Positions 17,089-26,500 of a DNA stretch of 64,000 bases are shown piece by piece. The translations under genes were made by a program, and so were the position numbers. A model generated the notes under the pieces. That model was not told where the DNA came from. It ran no database searches and was given only the letters and a program-made list of their open reading frames with translations. Position 1 is the first letter of the stretch. The number at the start of each line of letters is the position of its first letter. The stretch comes from Deinococcus peraridilitoris DSM 19664. GTDB lineage: Bacteria; Deinococcota; Deinococci; Deinococcales; Deinococcaceae. The stretch spans positions 124,001 to 188,000 of the forward strand of contig NC_019789.1 of the NCBI RefSeq assembly GCF_000317835.1, read 5' to 3'.

Positions 17089-17901
17089 ATGAACGCCACG
17101 CCAACCTTCGGGGAACTGCTGCGAGGCTGGCGTCAGCAGCGCCGGTTGAGCCAACTTGACCTGGCCGGTGAAAGTGGCGTGTCCGCGCGGCATGTCAGCT
17201 TCATGGAAACCGGACGTGCCGTGCCCAGCCGGGAGATGGTGCTGCGTTTGTCCGAGCAGCTCGAGGTGCCCTTACGGGAACGCAACGTGTTGCTTCAGGC
17301 AGCGGGGTACGCGCCACTGTACCCGCAACGCTCTTTGGACGATCCTGCCATGCAGGCGGTGCGCGCTGCGATCGACGCGGTCCTGAGCGGGTATGGAGCG
17401 TCACCGGCCCTGGCGGTGGATCGTCATTGGACGCTCGTGACGGCCAACCGTGCGGCGTTGCGGTTGCTGGACGGCCTCGATCCCTCCCTGTTGACACCAC
17501 CCCTCAATGTTCTGCGCCTCAGTTTGCACCCGAACGGCTTATCGCCGCGCATTCTCAACTTGAGCGAATGGCGAGCGCATGTCCTCGCGCGGCTCCGCCG
17601 GCAGATCGACACGAGCGGAGACGCGACTCTGCGTGCCCTTCACCAGGAACTCTCCGGGTACTTCACGCCCGCCGCGAATGAGGTGAACGTCAGTCCGGCG
17701 GAAGTGTTCGTGCCGATCCGCCTGGCTTCATCGTTCGGTCCGTTGACGCTGTTGAGCATCACCACGGTCTTCGGGACGCCCGTTGACGTGACGCTCTCGG
17801 AACTGGCGATTGAGGCGTTCCTGCCGGCAGACGCTGTCACGGCAGTGGCCTTGCAGTTGCTGGCGGACGATGGCGCGCTGCCTGCCTCTTTGGGCGCTTG
17901 A
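17089..17901 (+). CDS. XRE-family regulator with MmyB-like ligand domain
   Basis: 270-residue transcription factor. Residues 5-65 form the helix-turn-helix: GELLRGWRQQRRLSQLDLAG, then SARHVSFMETGRAVPSREMV. Residues 100-260 resemble the MmyB/PAS-like ligand-binding domain: HWTLVTANRAALRLLDGL, later FGPLTLLSITTVFGTPVDVT and LAIEAFLPAD. The start at 17089 rests on the -10 box 6 nt upstream and agreement with HTH homologues; the longer reading would run through the operator. It is divergent from the NTF2-like/membrane pair. This family typically represses an adjacent oxidoreductase or NTF2-like gene until an organic ligand binds. Confidence 0.87.
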   Translation: MNATPTFGELLRGWRQQRRLSQLDLAGESGVSARHVSFMETGRAVPSREMVLRLSEQLEVPLRERNVLLQAAGYAPLYPQRSLDDPAMQAVRAAIDAVLSGYGASPALAVDRHWTLVTANRAALRLLDGLDPSLLTPPLNVLRLSLHPNGLSPRILNLSEWRAHVLARLRRQIDTSGDATLRALHQELSGYFTPAANEVNVSPAEVFVPIRLASSFGPLTLLSITTVFGTPVDVTLSELAIEAFLPADAVTAVALQLLADDGALPASLGA

Positions 17902-17928
17902 TTTCGGGTGCCCTCAGGGTGAGGAGAG

Positions 17929-17937
17929 TGCTAGCGT
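17929..17937 (+). promoter_or_regulatory. Extended -10 box (TGCTAGCGT) before DUF3006/MBL operon
   Basis: TG-C-TAGCGT matches an extended -10 element. The same 9-mer, inside a shared AGAGTGCTAGCGTG context, recurs at 19982-19990 before the nucleotidyltransferase gene. Here it lies 19 nt before the ATG and leaves room for the GGAGG ribosome site. Confidence 0.4.
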
Positions 17938-17956
17938 GCCAGGACGGAGGAAGAAC

Positions 17957-18211
17957 ATGGCTGACCGTTTCGTCATCGAACGCTTCGAGGAAGACCTGGT
18001 TGTCATCGAGTGGCACGATCGCTCGTTGGACTTGCCGCGTGTGTGGTTGCCCCAGGCCGCTCAGGAAGGTGACCATCTGAAGGTCATCGCCAAAGACGGG
18101 CACGTGACTTTCGAGATCGACGCCGCAGCGACCCAGCAGGCTCTGCAGGCGAATCAACAGGCCCTCAATGCGCTGAACGCGAAAGACGACGGCGGAGACC
18201 TTGACTTATGA
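17957..18211 (+). CDS. DUF3006 domain protein
   Basis: 84-residue protein with the DUF3006 pattern: DRFVIERFEEDLVVIEWHDR, then LPRVWLPQAAQEGDHLKV and GHVTFEID. Its ATG has GGAGG 6 nt upstream. It overlaps the following MBL-fold gene by 4 bases (ATGA). In many bacteria DUF3006 genes sit beside genes for secreted ComEC-like metallo-hydrolases, so a functional pair is likely though no activity is known. The acidic Asp-rich C-terminus (AKDDGGDLDL) looks disordered. Confidence 0.8.
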   Translation: MADRFVIERFEEDLVVIEWHDRSLDLPRVWLPQAAQEGDHLKVIAKDGHVTFEIDAAATQQALQANQQALNALNAKDDGGDLDL

Positions 18212-19200
18212 AACGCCTGTTATTGATGCTCCCACTGCTTCTTTGCGCCGCCTCCGCTGCTGACCTGCAGATCCGCTTTCTGAATGTCGGGCAAGGGGAC
18301 GCGGTGCTCGTCACCACCCCGGATGGCAAAAGCATGCTGTACGACGCTGGACGAGGTACCACCGCCGCGCAGCTTCTCAAGCGGTACGGCGTGAAGCAAC
18401 TCGACCTGGCGGTGATGAGCCAGGGTGACGCGGATCACATCGGCGGTTTCGAAGCGGTCGCGCAGCAATTCAAACCACGAGCGGTGTTGAACAATGGACT
18501 CGCGAAAAGTACGCAGACGTACGCGCGGGTGCTGGCCGCATTTGAACAGGCGGGCAGTCAGGGTTTGAGGGCAACGGAGCGCAGTATCAATCTGGGCGCG
18601 CAGGTGAAGCTGCAGGTGCTGCCAGCATTGGGGGTACCGAAGACCAATCAGAACGCGAACAGCGTCGGGGTGCTGCTCAGCTACGGATCCTTCAAGGTGT
18701 TCTTCGGTGGGGACGCCGAGCCCGTCACGACGAAAGGCTGGGCTCAGCGGTACGCGTCACAGCTTCGGAATGTGCAGCTGTACAAAGCGCTGCATCACGG
18801 CAGCAAACACAACGACACCCTGGAGTTCCTACAGCTCGTGAAACCCGAGATGGTGGTCATCGGGGTGGGGAAGAACAACTACGGTCATCCTTCCTCAGAG
18901 GCGCTGGCGGTCTATAAGATGGTGAATGCGCAGGTGTTCCGCACGGACCTCAACGGCACAGTCACGGTGAGCGTGAAGCCCGACGGGTCGTACACTGTCA
19001 CCGCGGAGCAGGGACTGGGTACGCAGAAGACCACCCGGACGACTACGCCTGCTCCTACCACGCCAGCACCTACGACGGAGGTGTACTTCCGCAATTGCGC
19101 GGAAGCGCGCAACGCCGGGTACACCAACATCAAGCGTGGCGAAAGCGGGTACCGTAGCGCCATGGACCGGGATGGTGACGGTGTCGCCTGTGAACGTTGA
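18208..19200 (+). CDS. Secreted ComEC-like MBL-fold hydrolase with Excalibur domain
   Basis: 330 residues: signal peptide MKRLLLMLPLLLCAASA, an MBL-fold domain to about residue 265, a Thr/Pro linker (TTRTTTPAPTTPAPTTE) and a C-terminal Excalibur calcium-binding domain (FRNCAEARNAGY and DRDGDGVACER). The fold resembles the detached C-terminal hydrolase of ComEC: FLNVGQGDAVLV, SQGDADHIGG, LHHGSKHNDT and TDLNGTV. Oddly, the usual SHxDxDH metal motif here has Gln for the first His, so metal binding or activity may differ. The domain order suggests an extracellular, calcium-bound nuclease or phosphodiesterase; that is inference. It is coupled to DUF3006. Confidence 0.85.
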   Translation: MKRLLLMLPLLLCAASAADLQIRFLNVGQGDAVLVTTPDGKSMLYDAGRGTTAAQLLKRYGVKQLDLAVMSQGDADHIGGFEAVAQQFKPRAVLNNGLAKSTQTYARVLAAFEQAGSQGLRATERSINLGAQVKLQVLPALGVPKTNQNANSVGVLLSYGSFKVFFGGDAEPVTTKGWAQRYASQLRNVQLYKALHHGSKHNDTLEFLQLVKPEMVVIGVGKNNYGHPSSEALAVYKMVNAQVFRTDLNGTVTVSVKPDGSYTVTAEQGLGTQKTTRTTTPAPTTPAPTTEVYFRNCAEARNAGYTNIKRGESGYRSAMDRDGDGVACER

Positions 19201-19482
19201 ATGACGCAGGTCTAAAGGGCTCACTTCCATTGTCAGAGATAATCTAACGACCCTTGGCGTCCAGTCCTGAAGCGGGGAAGTGCCGCGGCAGAGTGTACGG
19301 ACGAAGGCAGCAGCACGTCTTTCGCTTGGCGCAGCACCTGCACCCGCCCGCTGTTGTCGTTGTAAATCAAGTGAGCGCAAGGGCTGGACTGACCGTTGAC
19401 TCCACAAACGGGGAGAGGCACCGGCTGACGCTCAGCAGCCCATACTCGAATAGGTTCGGCTCTCCGTACAGCATTTGAACGT
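19201..19482. other. No confident gene
   Basis: Nothing recognisable on either strand. The minus strand is open at 19233-19421 and gives SPCAHLIYNDNSGRVQVLRQ and a short tail, which could be a broken gene but matches no family I know. Confidence 0.4.
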
Positions 19483-19884
19483 TCAGGCTGGGGTCATGTT
19501 CCACTTCATACGCAGCGAGAAACTGCGTCGGCAGTCCGCGGCGTACATCATGGCCAGGTCACGTAGCAAAGCCGCGGGTGGCGCCGCAATGCATTTGACG
19601 TGATTTCTGATTTCCATCTTGAGGTAGCCTCCGTACCGATCCTGCAGGTACCTGGCCGTGGCGAGCGACCGTACCGGCAGCAGCTCAGGTTTGAAATGGT
19701 CCAGGTCACGTGCACGTTTTATGACCGCTCGGATGAGAGTTGTGGTGAGCACACCTGCTTTCGTGCGGTGCGGCGTGTACAGGATGCCTTCGCGTTGACA
19801 GGCCGCGCTGAACTTGATGCGGGAGTGGCTGCTGAGGCCTGCATGACACACGACCAGCCGTGCATTTCGGCCTTCCACTAGCAT
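19483..19884 (-). CDS. Hypothetical protein, weakly supported
   Basis: An open frame of 133 residues on the minus strand whose composition is protein-like (REGILYTPHRTKAG, then IRAVIKRARDLDHFKPELLP). It has no recognisable domain and no clear ribosome site. The first Met could be at 19884. The flanking nucleotidyltransferase gene is divergent, which is a sensible layout, but nothing else supports expression. It may equally be a decayed gene. Confidence 0.3.
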   Translation of the reverse strand: MLVEGRNARLVVCHAGLSSHSRIKFSAACQREGILYTPHRTKAGVLTTTLIRAVIKRARDLDHFKPELLPVRSLATARYLQDRYGGYLKMEIRNHVKCIAAPPAALLRDLAMMYAADCRRSFSLRMKWNMTPA

Positions 19885-19981
19885 TGTGGTATCGGTACTG
19901 AAATTGCCCAGAAGCTGTTGCCAGAGGCTCCGCAGGCGCCACCCAAAGCCGCCTGGTGGAGTGCGCTCAGGCTGTGCAGAG

Positions 19982-19990
19982 TGCTAGCGT
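19982..19990 (+). promoter_or_regulatory. Extended -10 box (TGCTAGCGT) before nucleotidyltransferase
   Basis: Same 9-mer as at 17929-17937, here 13 nt before ATG 20004. The shared flanking bases AGAG upstream suggest a common promoter type. Confidence 0.4.
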
Positions 19991-20003
19991 GACCATTAAC
20001 GTG

Positions 20004-20798
20004 ATGCCCGTTCCTGCCCTGGCTTCTCGCTTGTCCACGCGCCTCGTGAGCATTCCCGGCGTGATCGCCGTGAGCCTGGGTGGTTCGCACGCGCGTGGCG
20101 CTGCCCACCCCGATTCTGATCTGGACCTGGGCTTGTATTACGACCCCTCCAGGCCGCTTGACGCGGCGCAGCTGAACGACTTGTGCCGCCAGATCGACGA
20201 CGACGGCGTCGCCCAGGCGACGCTGCCCGGTGAATGGGGACCCTGGGTAGATGGCGGAGCATGGCTGACGATCAAAGGACAGCGTGTTGACTTCATTTAC
20301 CGTGACCTTCGTCGAGTTGAAATCAGCATCAATGACGCCCTGGCCGGCCAGGTGATCCTGCACGCCCAAGTCGGTCATCCGCATGGAATTCACAGCCATC
20401 ACTACGCGGCGGAACTGGCGCTGAGCGTCGTGCTCCTCGATCCGCACGGGCGGCTTAAGGAGCTGAAGGAACGCCTTGGTGCGTACCCGCAGGCGTTACG
20501 TGTGGCCTTGGAGCGTCACTACGCCTGGCAGCCGCAATTCTGGCTGGAAGGCGCAGTGAAGGGTCAGGCCCGTGGGGACGTGCACTGGCTGCAAGGCTGT
20601 GCGTATCAGGCTGTGATGGCCATGGCGCAGACGTTATGCGCGCGGCACGGCGTGTGGCTGACGAACGAGAAAGGCGCAGTTCGCGCAGCGGCCAACGTCC
20701 CAGACGCGCCGCCAGACTTTGAAAGCAGAATCCAGACGGCGCTGTCCACCCTGGACCTGGAAGGCTTACGATCCTTGAGTGCGGAGGTCAGCCGCTGA
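20004..20798 (+). CDS. Nucleotidyltransferase-domain protein
   Basis: 264 residues. The N-terminal Pol-beta-type nucleotidyltransferase fold shows SLGGSHARGAAHPDSDLDLG, containing the GGSxxRG and DxD motifs, and the third catalytic Asp in GQRVDFIYRD near residue 95. The C-terminal helical part (LKELKERLGAYPQALRVALE) resembles aminoglycoside-nucleotidyltransferase-like or DUF4037-like proteins. The start at ATG 20004 is chosen for the promoter 13 nt upstream; a GTG at 20001 is adjacent. The substrate cannot be told from sequence. It stands alone on the plus strand, convergent with the nuclease cluster to its right. Confidence 0.8.
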   Translation: MPVPALASRLSTRLVSIPGVIAVSLGGSHARGAAHPDSDLDLGLYYDPSRPLDAAQLNDLCRQIDDDGVAQATLPGEWGPWVDGGAWLTIKGQRVDFIYRDLRRVEISINDALAGQVILHAQVGHPHGIHSHHYAAELALSVVLLDPHGRLKELKERLGAYPQALRVALERHYAWQPQFWLEGAVKGQARGDVHWLQGCAYQAVMAMAQTLCARHGVWLTNEKGAVRAAANVPDAPPDFESRIQTALSTLDLEGLRSLSAEVSR

Positions 20799-20804
20799 CT
20801 GGAA

Positions 20805-20911
20805 TGCTCGCGTTCTACCGCTGGACGCCAGAAGCTCACTTCCTCCAAGCCCGGTTGCTGGGAAAGGTGACGGTACCAATCCCTGTCAGTGATGCCGACA
20901 AACACACGCAT
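20805..20911 (-). pseudogene. HNH-endonuclease N-terminal remnant
   Basis: ATG 20911 opens MRVFVGITDRDWYRHLSQQP followed by GLEEVSFWRPA, the usual start of a family of stand-alone HNH endonucleases (xVGxTDxDWxxxL...EVNFW). After about 37 residues the match stops at the end of the convergent nucleotidyltransferase gene, so the HNH nuclease domain itself is gone. It begins 10 nt after the TAA that ends the frame-corrected GIY-YIG gene, so it was probably the third gene of that operon before a deletion. Confidence 0.6.
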
Positions 20912-20921
20912 GGTGAGGGTC

Positions 20922-21543
20922 TTACCGGCCATCGATGTTGAGCAGGTGTTCGCCGTGCAAGCCTGACGTGAGCGCGATGATTTCCTTCTCCGCTGCCGCG
21001 ACTGACGTGATGAAGCCACTCGGGCCCCGGCTGTCCTCAAACCACGGCAGCAGCAGCATCGTCACCGGCGCGCAACACCGGCGGATCGTACGAAGCGAAC
21101 AACACCTCCGCCCAGCGGCGGTACTTCTTGGTGGGTGGTCGGTAAGCAGTCCATTCGAATATCGCGTGACTGAGGTCTCCCACGTGGTAATCAGTGTTGT
21201 ACCCCCAACGTGCGAAAAAGCCATGGTTCGACCGTAAGTTCTTCAGGTTCGCGCTGATGGTCTGACTTTTCCCCCGTTTTTCGGCTTTGCCGATGTACAG
21301 CGGAACGAATGCCGCGCGCTCACCCCAACCCATCAGGTACACCAAACCTTGCCAACGGTCATCCTTCAGGCCCGCCTCCACCAGGTCGATCATTGCCGAG
21401 TCGAACTCCGCAGAGCGCGTCAGGACGCGCCGCTCTCCTGTTGAGCCACGTGGATGCGTGCGGACTGTCAACCCGTCGACTTCGAAGAGCGGCGCGACAC
21501 GCAGATTGGGAAAGTTGTCGAGCCAGGCTTGCAGTGTCGTCAT
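20922..21543 (-). pseudogene. GIY-YIG-like nuclease gene 2, frameshifted near its end
   Basis: The first 168 residues (21543 to 21037) carry the GIY-YIG-like core FVPLYIGKAEKRGKSQTISA, with Arg/Lys-rich helices and WAEVLFASYDPPVLRAGDDA. The frame then ends, but a second frame continues FEDSRGPSGFITSVAAAEKE, then EHLLNIDGR, to TAA at 20922. The switch lies in a CTG repeat around 21045-21056. The extended reading ends 10 nt before the HNH remnant, supporting one ~206-residue protein that now has a frame error or an assembly slip. It overlaps the first GIY-YIG gene by 4 bases (ATGA). Confidence 0.6.
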
Positions 21544-22037
21544 CGCGTTTGCCCTTCGTGATTCAGCAGTCGCAGCGGGTAGGCGTCTGCCGCGAGGCCC
21601 ACCAGCTGGTACTCGACCGCGCCGATCGTCATGGGGAAATCCGGAATGGGTGGGAACTGTACCTGCGGTTCCCCCACCACCAGCAGTTGCAGATCGAAAC
21701 GCACGGACTCGTGTCCTTCACGCAGTAGACGTGTCCGCCAGCGTGCGTAACTGCCCGTACCCCGCGCCAACCCTATCAGGTGTTGCGTCCAACGCTCCCG
21801 AGGTGAAAGGGCCTTGCCGATATACGCCGGTGTCATCTCCGCGGGTCGCCTTTCCAGCAACACGTACACGTACTCCGGCGCTTGTTGGCGACCCACCAGT
21901 GAAGTCAAACGCGCCTGCACGGTTCGACGGTCGATCTCTTCTCCGGCTGAGGCGAGCGGTACCAGGAAGTCGAGATGAGCGGCCAACCAACCGTCGAAGA
22001 GGGCGCGCTTGCGGATCGCGTCAGCAGACCAGGTCAC
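21540..22037 (-). CDS. GIY-YIG-like nuclease gene 1
   Basis: 165 residues, GTG start at 22037 with no strong ribosome site. The GIY-YIG fold is suggested by YVYVLLERRPAEMTPAYIGK, the following Arg in SPRERWTQHL, the Glu in MTIGAVEYQLVG and the Asn in YPLRLLNHEG, in the order of the catalytic Y, R, E and N of that family. The N-terminal ~60 residues are a helical domain. It is coupled to a second GIY-YIG-like gene and lies in a nuclease-rich minus-strand cluster. The target is unknown; a restriction-like role is a guess. Confidence 0.65.
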   Translation of the reverse strand: MTWSADAIRKRALFDGWLAAHLDFLVPLASAGEEIDRRTVQARLTSLVGRQQAPEYVYVLLERRPAEMTPAYIGKALSPRERWTQHLIGLARGTGSYARWRTRLLREGHESVRFDLQLLVVGEPQVQFPPIPDFPMTIGAVEYQLVGLAADAYPLRLLNHEGQTR

Positions 22038-22233
22038 GACATGATTTTCGCAGTTTCAAGATGGCATTGCCGGGTAGCCTATACCCACCCATGCGTACCC
22101 AAACTTAACCACGCTGCCATCCGGGCAATTATGTGATCCGCCCAAGCTGGTCTGTTCCTCAACCGCTCCTAAACTCCATGGCGTCTCATCCATAACTGGC
22201 AGGTCACGTCCGGTTCTTTATGGCGTTCTCCAG

Positions 22234-22989
22234 TCAGTTCTGCTGTGGTCCCAAACCAGCGATGCTGGCCAGAGGAGCCTCGACGTGACAGCCGTGTTGC
22301 TCGATATGCTGCATCAGAAACTCTCGATACCGACTTCCAGCCAGCAGGATGACGTGTCGTCCCGGCACCAAGCGGGGGCGCAATGCTTGCATGACACGTT
22401 CTGCCCATTCGCGGCGTTCCGCGATGCGTAATTCGTTGAGGGTCAGTTCGTAGGGTTCGAGCACGCATTCTGGTTCGACCAGCCCATATTTGGCAGACAG
22501 AATGAACCACTGCTCACCGTGGGCTTTCGCGAAGCGTTTCGCTTTGACGAACCAGGCCGAGGTGTACAAATCCTCAGCGATGGCAGGCTGGTTGCGTTTG
22601 CTTTTGACGCATGAAACCAAGATCAGTGGACGCAGGTCGTTTGTGGGCGTGGGTGCGCTGGGAACGACGGAATACTGCTTTCGTGCGGGTTCTCTGGCGG
22701 TCGTCGAGACGTCGGGGGCACCGTGTGGTCGTGCGGATTGAGGGCGTAATTCGAATACCCCACGCCCGACAGAGCGGAACACTTCTTTACCAATGCCGCC
22801 TGGCGCTCCACCTTTCAGGTTGATCGTCATGCCTTGAATCATGGGGTTGAGGGAACTCTCGCTCCGATCTGGAAAGCGCGACTGGACGGCCGTGATGAGC
22901 TGTTGCCGAGTGAAGGGAGTCAGCCCACGGTGCGTGAGTTCTTCCGCGCATTCCTTCAGAACGACCCAGTTCGGGGGCTCCTTGGTCAT
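22234..22989 (-). CDS. DUF6884-like protein with N-terminal winged-helix region
   Basis: 251 residues, ATG 22989 with AAGGAG 7 nt upstream. Residues 1-80 look like a DNA-binding winged-helix seen in restriction-associated proteins: WVVLKECAEELTHRG, TRQQLITAVQSRFP and GKEVFRSVGRGVFEL. Residues 118-250 match the DUF6884 pattern: PLILVSCVKSKRNQPAIAED, WFILSAKYGLVEPE and APLASIAGLGPQQN. DUF6884 domains occur in phage and defence neighbourhoods; their chemistry is not established to my knowledge. It lies upstream of the two GIY-YIG-like genes with a ~195-bp gap. Confidence 0.65.
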   Translation of the reverse strand: MTKEPPNWVVLKECAEELTHRGLTPFTRQQLITAVQSRFPDRSESSLNPMIQGMTINLKGGAPGGIGKEVFRSVGRGVFELRPQSARPHGAPDVSTTAREPARKQYSVVPSAPTPTNDLRPLILVSCVKSKRNQPAIAEDLYTSAWFVKAKRFAKAHGEQWFILSAKYGLVEPECVLEPYELTLNELRIAERREWAERVMQALRPRLVPGRHVILLAGSRYREFLMQHIEQHGCHVEAPLASIAGLGPQQN

Positions 22990-23204
22990 CGTTTTCTCCT
23001 TCGCGTAGAAATTTCTCTTTCAAGGCTCGCCGCCACGCGTTTCTGGGTGTCATCAGCGTAAGCCGTTCTCAATTCCCAGAGGCGTCATCCTCCACGCCGC
23101 TCTGGCTCTTTGCGCCATACTTCGCCTTCTTGCGGCTGGCCTTTGTGGTCGAGGATCACCTGCGAACAAAGCACGGATCGTGTGAGTCAAGGAGCCGTCC
23201 TGAG

Positions 23205-23210
23205 TAGCAT
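23205..23210 (+). promoter_or_regulatory. Leaderless -10 box (TAGCAT)
   Basis: TAGCAT, 8 nt, then ATG 23219. It fits the TANNNT-before-ATG pattern seen at several starts in this window, with a slightly longer gap. Confidence 0.35.
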
Positions 23211-23218
23211 AAGGCGAC

Positions 23219-23437
23219 ATGGGAAACGGTCAGGCGCTGCTCGCGTCGATCTTGCGGCACGACGCGAAGCAGAATACGGACAAGATTGCGTTCGTGCGCG
23301 CATTGAATGATGTGCGGCTGTCGTACCTTGACGTGACAGGCACGAAGAGTGTGGCCGTGCCTCTCCGACTGCACGCCGAGTTCTGGACCGCGTACCACTG
23401 GCCATTTATGCGTGAAGACGCGCCCATCCACCAGTGA
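23219..23437 (+). CDS. Small hypothetical protein
   Basis: 72 residues: MGNGQALLASILRHDAKQNT followed by DKIAFVRALNDVRLSYLDVT and a Trp/Tyr-rich end. No domain is recognised and no membrane segment or signal is present. A -10-like box 8 nt before the ATG supports the start. It is convergent with the large helicase gene, which ends 68 bp to the right. Moderate support only, since the frame is short. Confidence 0.45.
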   Translation: MGNGQALLASILRHDAKQNTDKIAFVRALNDVRLSYLDVTGTKSVAVPLRLHAEFWTAYHWPFMREDAPIHQ

Positions 23438-23505
23438 CCGAGGGCTGTTTGACAAGGGGAGCGGCACGACGATCTGTCTTTCCAACCTGCGCTGGTACCG
23501 TCCCC

Positions 23506-26500
23506 TCACCCTAAATTACGACGCACCCGGATGCTGGGCACGACCACGTGGTGATGCGTTTCCGGTCCGCTGTACCCAGCACGCGCGTACCACTCGTCAT
23601 CCCGTGGAACGTGCATCACCGTCTGACCATGCAATTGAATACGCGCGCCTCCCTGCAGGAGACGTTGGAGTTGCGTGAAGAGCTTGTTCTGGCGGTCGCT
23701 ACGAGGACGCACGAACTGTGCAACGCACCCACCCGCTGTTCTCACGCGCAAGTCTGAGAGGGACAACTCCCCCCATCTGCGTGCGTAATGCTCCACTGCG
23801 TCACGCCCCTCCTGGGAAAGGAGTACCGGCGCACTGAGGTACAAGTCGCCAGGTGTGGCGCGCAGTTGGTACTCGATCACTTCAGGCAGGGGTGCGTTGG
23901 TTGGGATGAGCAAGGGCTTTACGCCAAGCTGCTGCAGGCGGAGCATGAACGTTGTGGCTTTAAAGGTGGGGTGGCATGCATGCACGTTGCGGAGCAGGTA
24001 CAGCTGCTCCTTCGCGCGGGTTAGGGCGACGTACAGCGCGCGGGTGTCATCGTCGGTCACTTCGAATTCGCGTTCGTCCAAGACGAACACCGCCGTGAAC
24101 TCACTGCCTTTCGCAGTATGGTACGTGCTGAGCACCACGCCGCCGCGGGCGAGTGGGCGAGCGCTCTCGAGCCGTAACGCTATGGATTCGAATGTCAGGT
24201 TCCACTGGTCATGCACGGCCGCGAGCAAGGCGGGCCAACTGGCATCCTCCCCACTGAGCCCCAGTAGGGTGCGAACGGTTTCGAGGGTGGTGGGGACATG
24301 CTCGCTCAATGCGTCGGGGGTCCGCAGGAGCTCCTGTAGGACGCGTTGCCCGACCAGGCTGCGCGCGGGGCGCAGTTGATCATCCACTTCGTAGTGCTGG
24401 CAGGCGAGGCCCACCTCGCGTAGGGTGTGCTGCACTTCCTCCAAATGCGTCCACTGCCGGGCCAACACCGCGATCTCGTGGGGGGGCGTGCCCGTATCCA
24501 CAAGGCGGCGCGCTTCCTGCGCGACGGCGAGAGCCGCGTGGTATCGGCGCGTGTACCGCCCGAAGAACACCTCCCCCAGCATGTCGGTGCGGACGCTACG
24601 CACCTGCTGATCGGCGTTCTTGAGGCGCTGTTCAATCGAAAGACTGGAGGCCATAAAGGCATTGGCGGTCTCAACGAGATGCGGACGAGACCGGTAATTG
24701 TCAACGAGCAGTACGACATTCTCGTCGGTGATTGCGTAGTCGCTTTGGAAGCGGCGGATGAACGAGATATCCGCCCCTTGGAAGCCATACAGGTTCTGGT
24801 CGTCATCTCCGACGGCGACGAGGTACCCGGGTTGCTCTCGATCATCCTCACCTTCTGCAGTGTCACCTGAAGCGGCGTTAAAGCGGGCGAGGCGCGTCAC
24901 GAGTCGGTACTTAAGGTCGTCGACATCCTGGTACTCGTCCACAAGAACGTACTGGTACGGAGCCGGTGTCTCATCGAGGTGTGTGATGGCTTGCTCGAGC
25001 AGCCACGCGTGCGCCGCGTCTCCGGTCAGTTTGCGTCCTGTGGTGTCGACCGCGTCCCCGTCGGTGAGGCCGGTAAGTTTGCGAGCGAGACCGTGGAAGG
25101 TGAGGACGTCGACGTGCACGCCGAGGGGGCCAATGAGCGCTGCGAGGCGCTCACGGACTTCCGCAGCGGCCGTACGGTTGTACGCCAGGACCAGCACGCG
25201 GTCGGCGGGGACGCCGCGCAGCACGACGAGATTCGCGACGCGGTGCACGACCGTGCGGGTCTTCCCGGAGCCCGGGCCGGCCAGCACCAGGATCGCGCGA
25301 CTCTCGTCATCCGTCACAACACGACGTTGCGTGTCGCTGAGCTCGTCGAGAATGCGGTGCTGATACTCAGGCAGTTGCGGCATGCTGGCCGCTTCTGGGT
25401 CTTGGAAGTGCCGCTCGCAGAACTCACTCAAGGTGAGGGTGAAGTAGTCGCGAATGATGCGGACGCGTTCGACCTCCCCAGGTTGAAGGAGGATGTGACG
25501 CATGGCGTGCAGTCGCCGTGCTCGGTCCGCGTAGTGTGCGCTGAGTGGCTCGTATGCTTTTCGGGAGTACTTGGGGGTTCCTCCGCGCTCCAGGTAGAAC
25601 ACCCCGCCCTGCTCGCTATCCCCGCGGGCGACATCAATCACGCCGAGCTGCGCGAGCGCGAGCAGGCCCTCAATGGCGTTGAGTCCGTCGAGGGCGTCCC
25701 CATAGCGCGCATCAAGTTCTACGGCGTTCAACGTGACGACGCCTCCCTCAGCCTGCTCGTTCAGTGCGGCGAGGACGTCGTCACCAAGGGCGCGCAGACC
25801 ACGCATGCGCTGCTCCGCTTCCGAAGTCCACTCTTTGAGCGGTGCATGCTCATTCGGAACGAGATGCCCGGTAAAAGCGTCACGGCGGGTGCGGGCGATG
25901 CCGAGTGCGGCGATGGCGCGGAAGGCGGTAACCAGGCGCGCGGTTTTATTGCGGCGTACAAGGTCCGCTTCGACCGCTTGTAGGTGGATGCGGCTGAGGT
26001 CCACATCCTCGTGTTCCGCCAGATGCGCAAGAAATGCCCGCAAGCTGGCCGCGGCCACGTCGAGTGCCTTCCGGCCCCCATAACGGGCTCGCAACGTGAC
26101 TGGGTAACTCCAGGCAGCGTGCCCAGTCTTCACGAGTTGCCGGGCGGCGGTCACAACTTTGCTGGGCCGCAAACTCGCCAACAGGGCCGTTTCGCGCACG
26201 TCCAACTCGAGTTCCTCGCCGGGCTTAGCGCCGCGCTTACGCAGGTGAGCGAGCAAAGGCGCACCTTCCACACCGGGCGGCTCATCACTCTGCAAGACGC
26301 GCAGGTGCAACCGGGCAGGTTGCTTTTCGCCTTCGCGGACCAGGTCGAACGCTTCAAGGGCGTAGAGGGCCACGCGCGCTTGTGTGACGAGGTCCTCCGG
26401 GTCGTCTTGCGAGAGGGCATGCGCGAACTCGAAGCTCGACACCCAACGGGCGGGTGGGGCTTCCTTGAGGCGGTTGCGGACGAGGTGCCAAACGTCCTTG

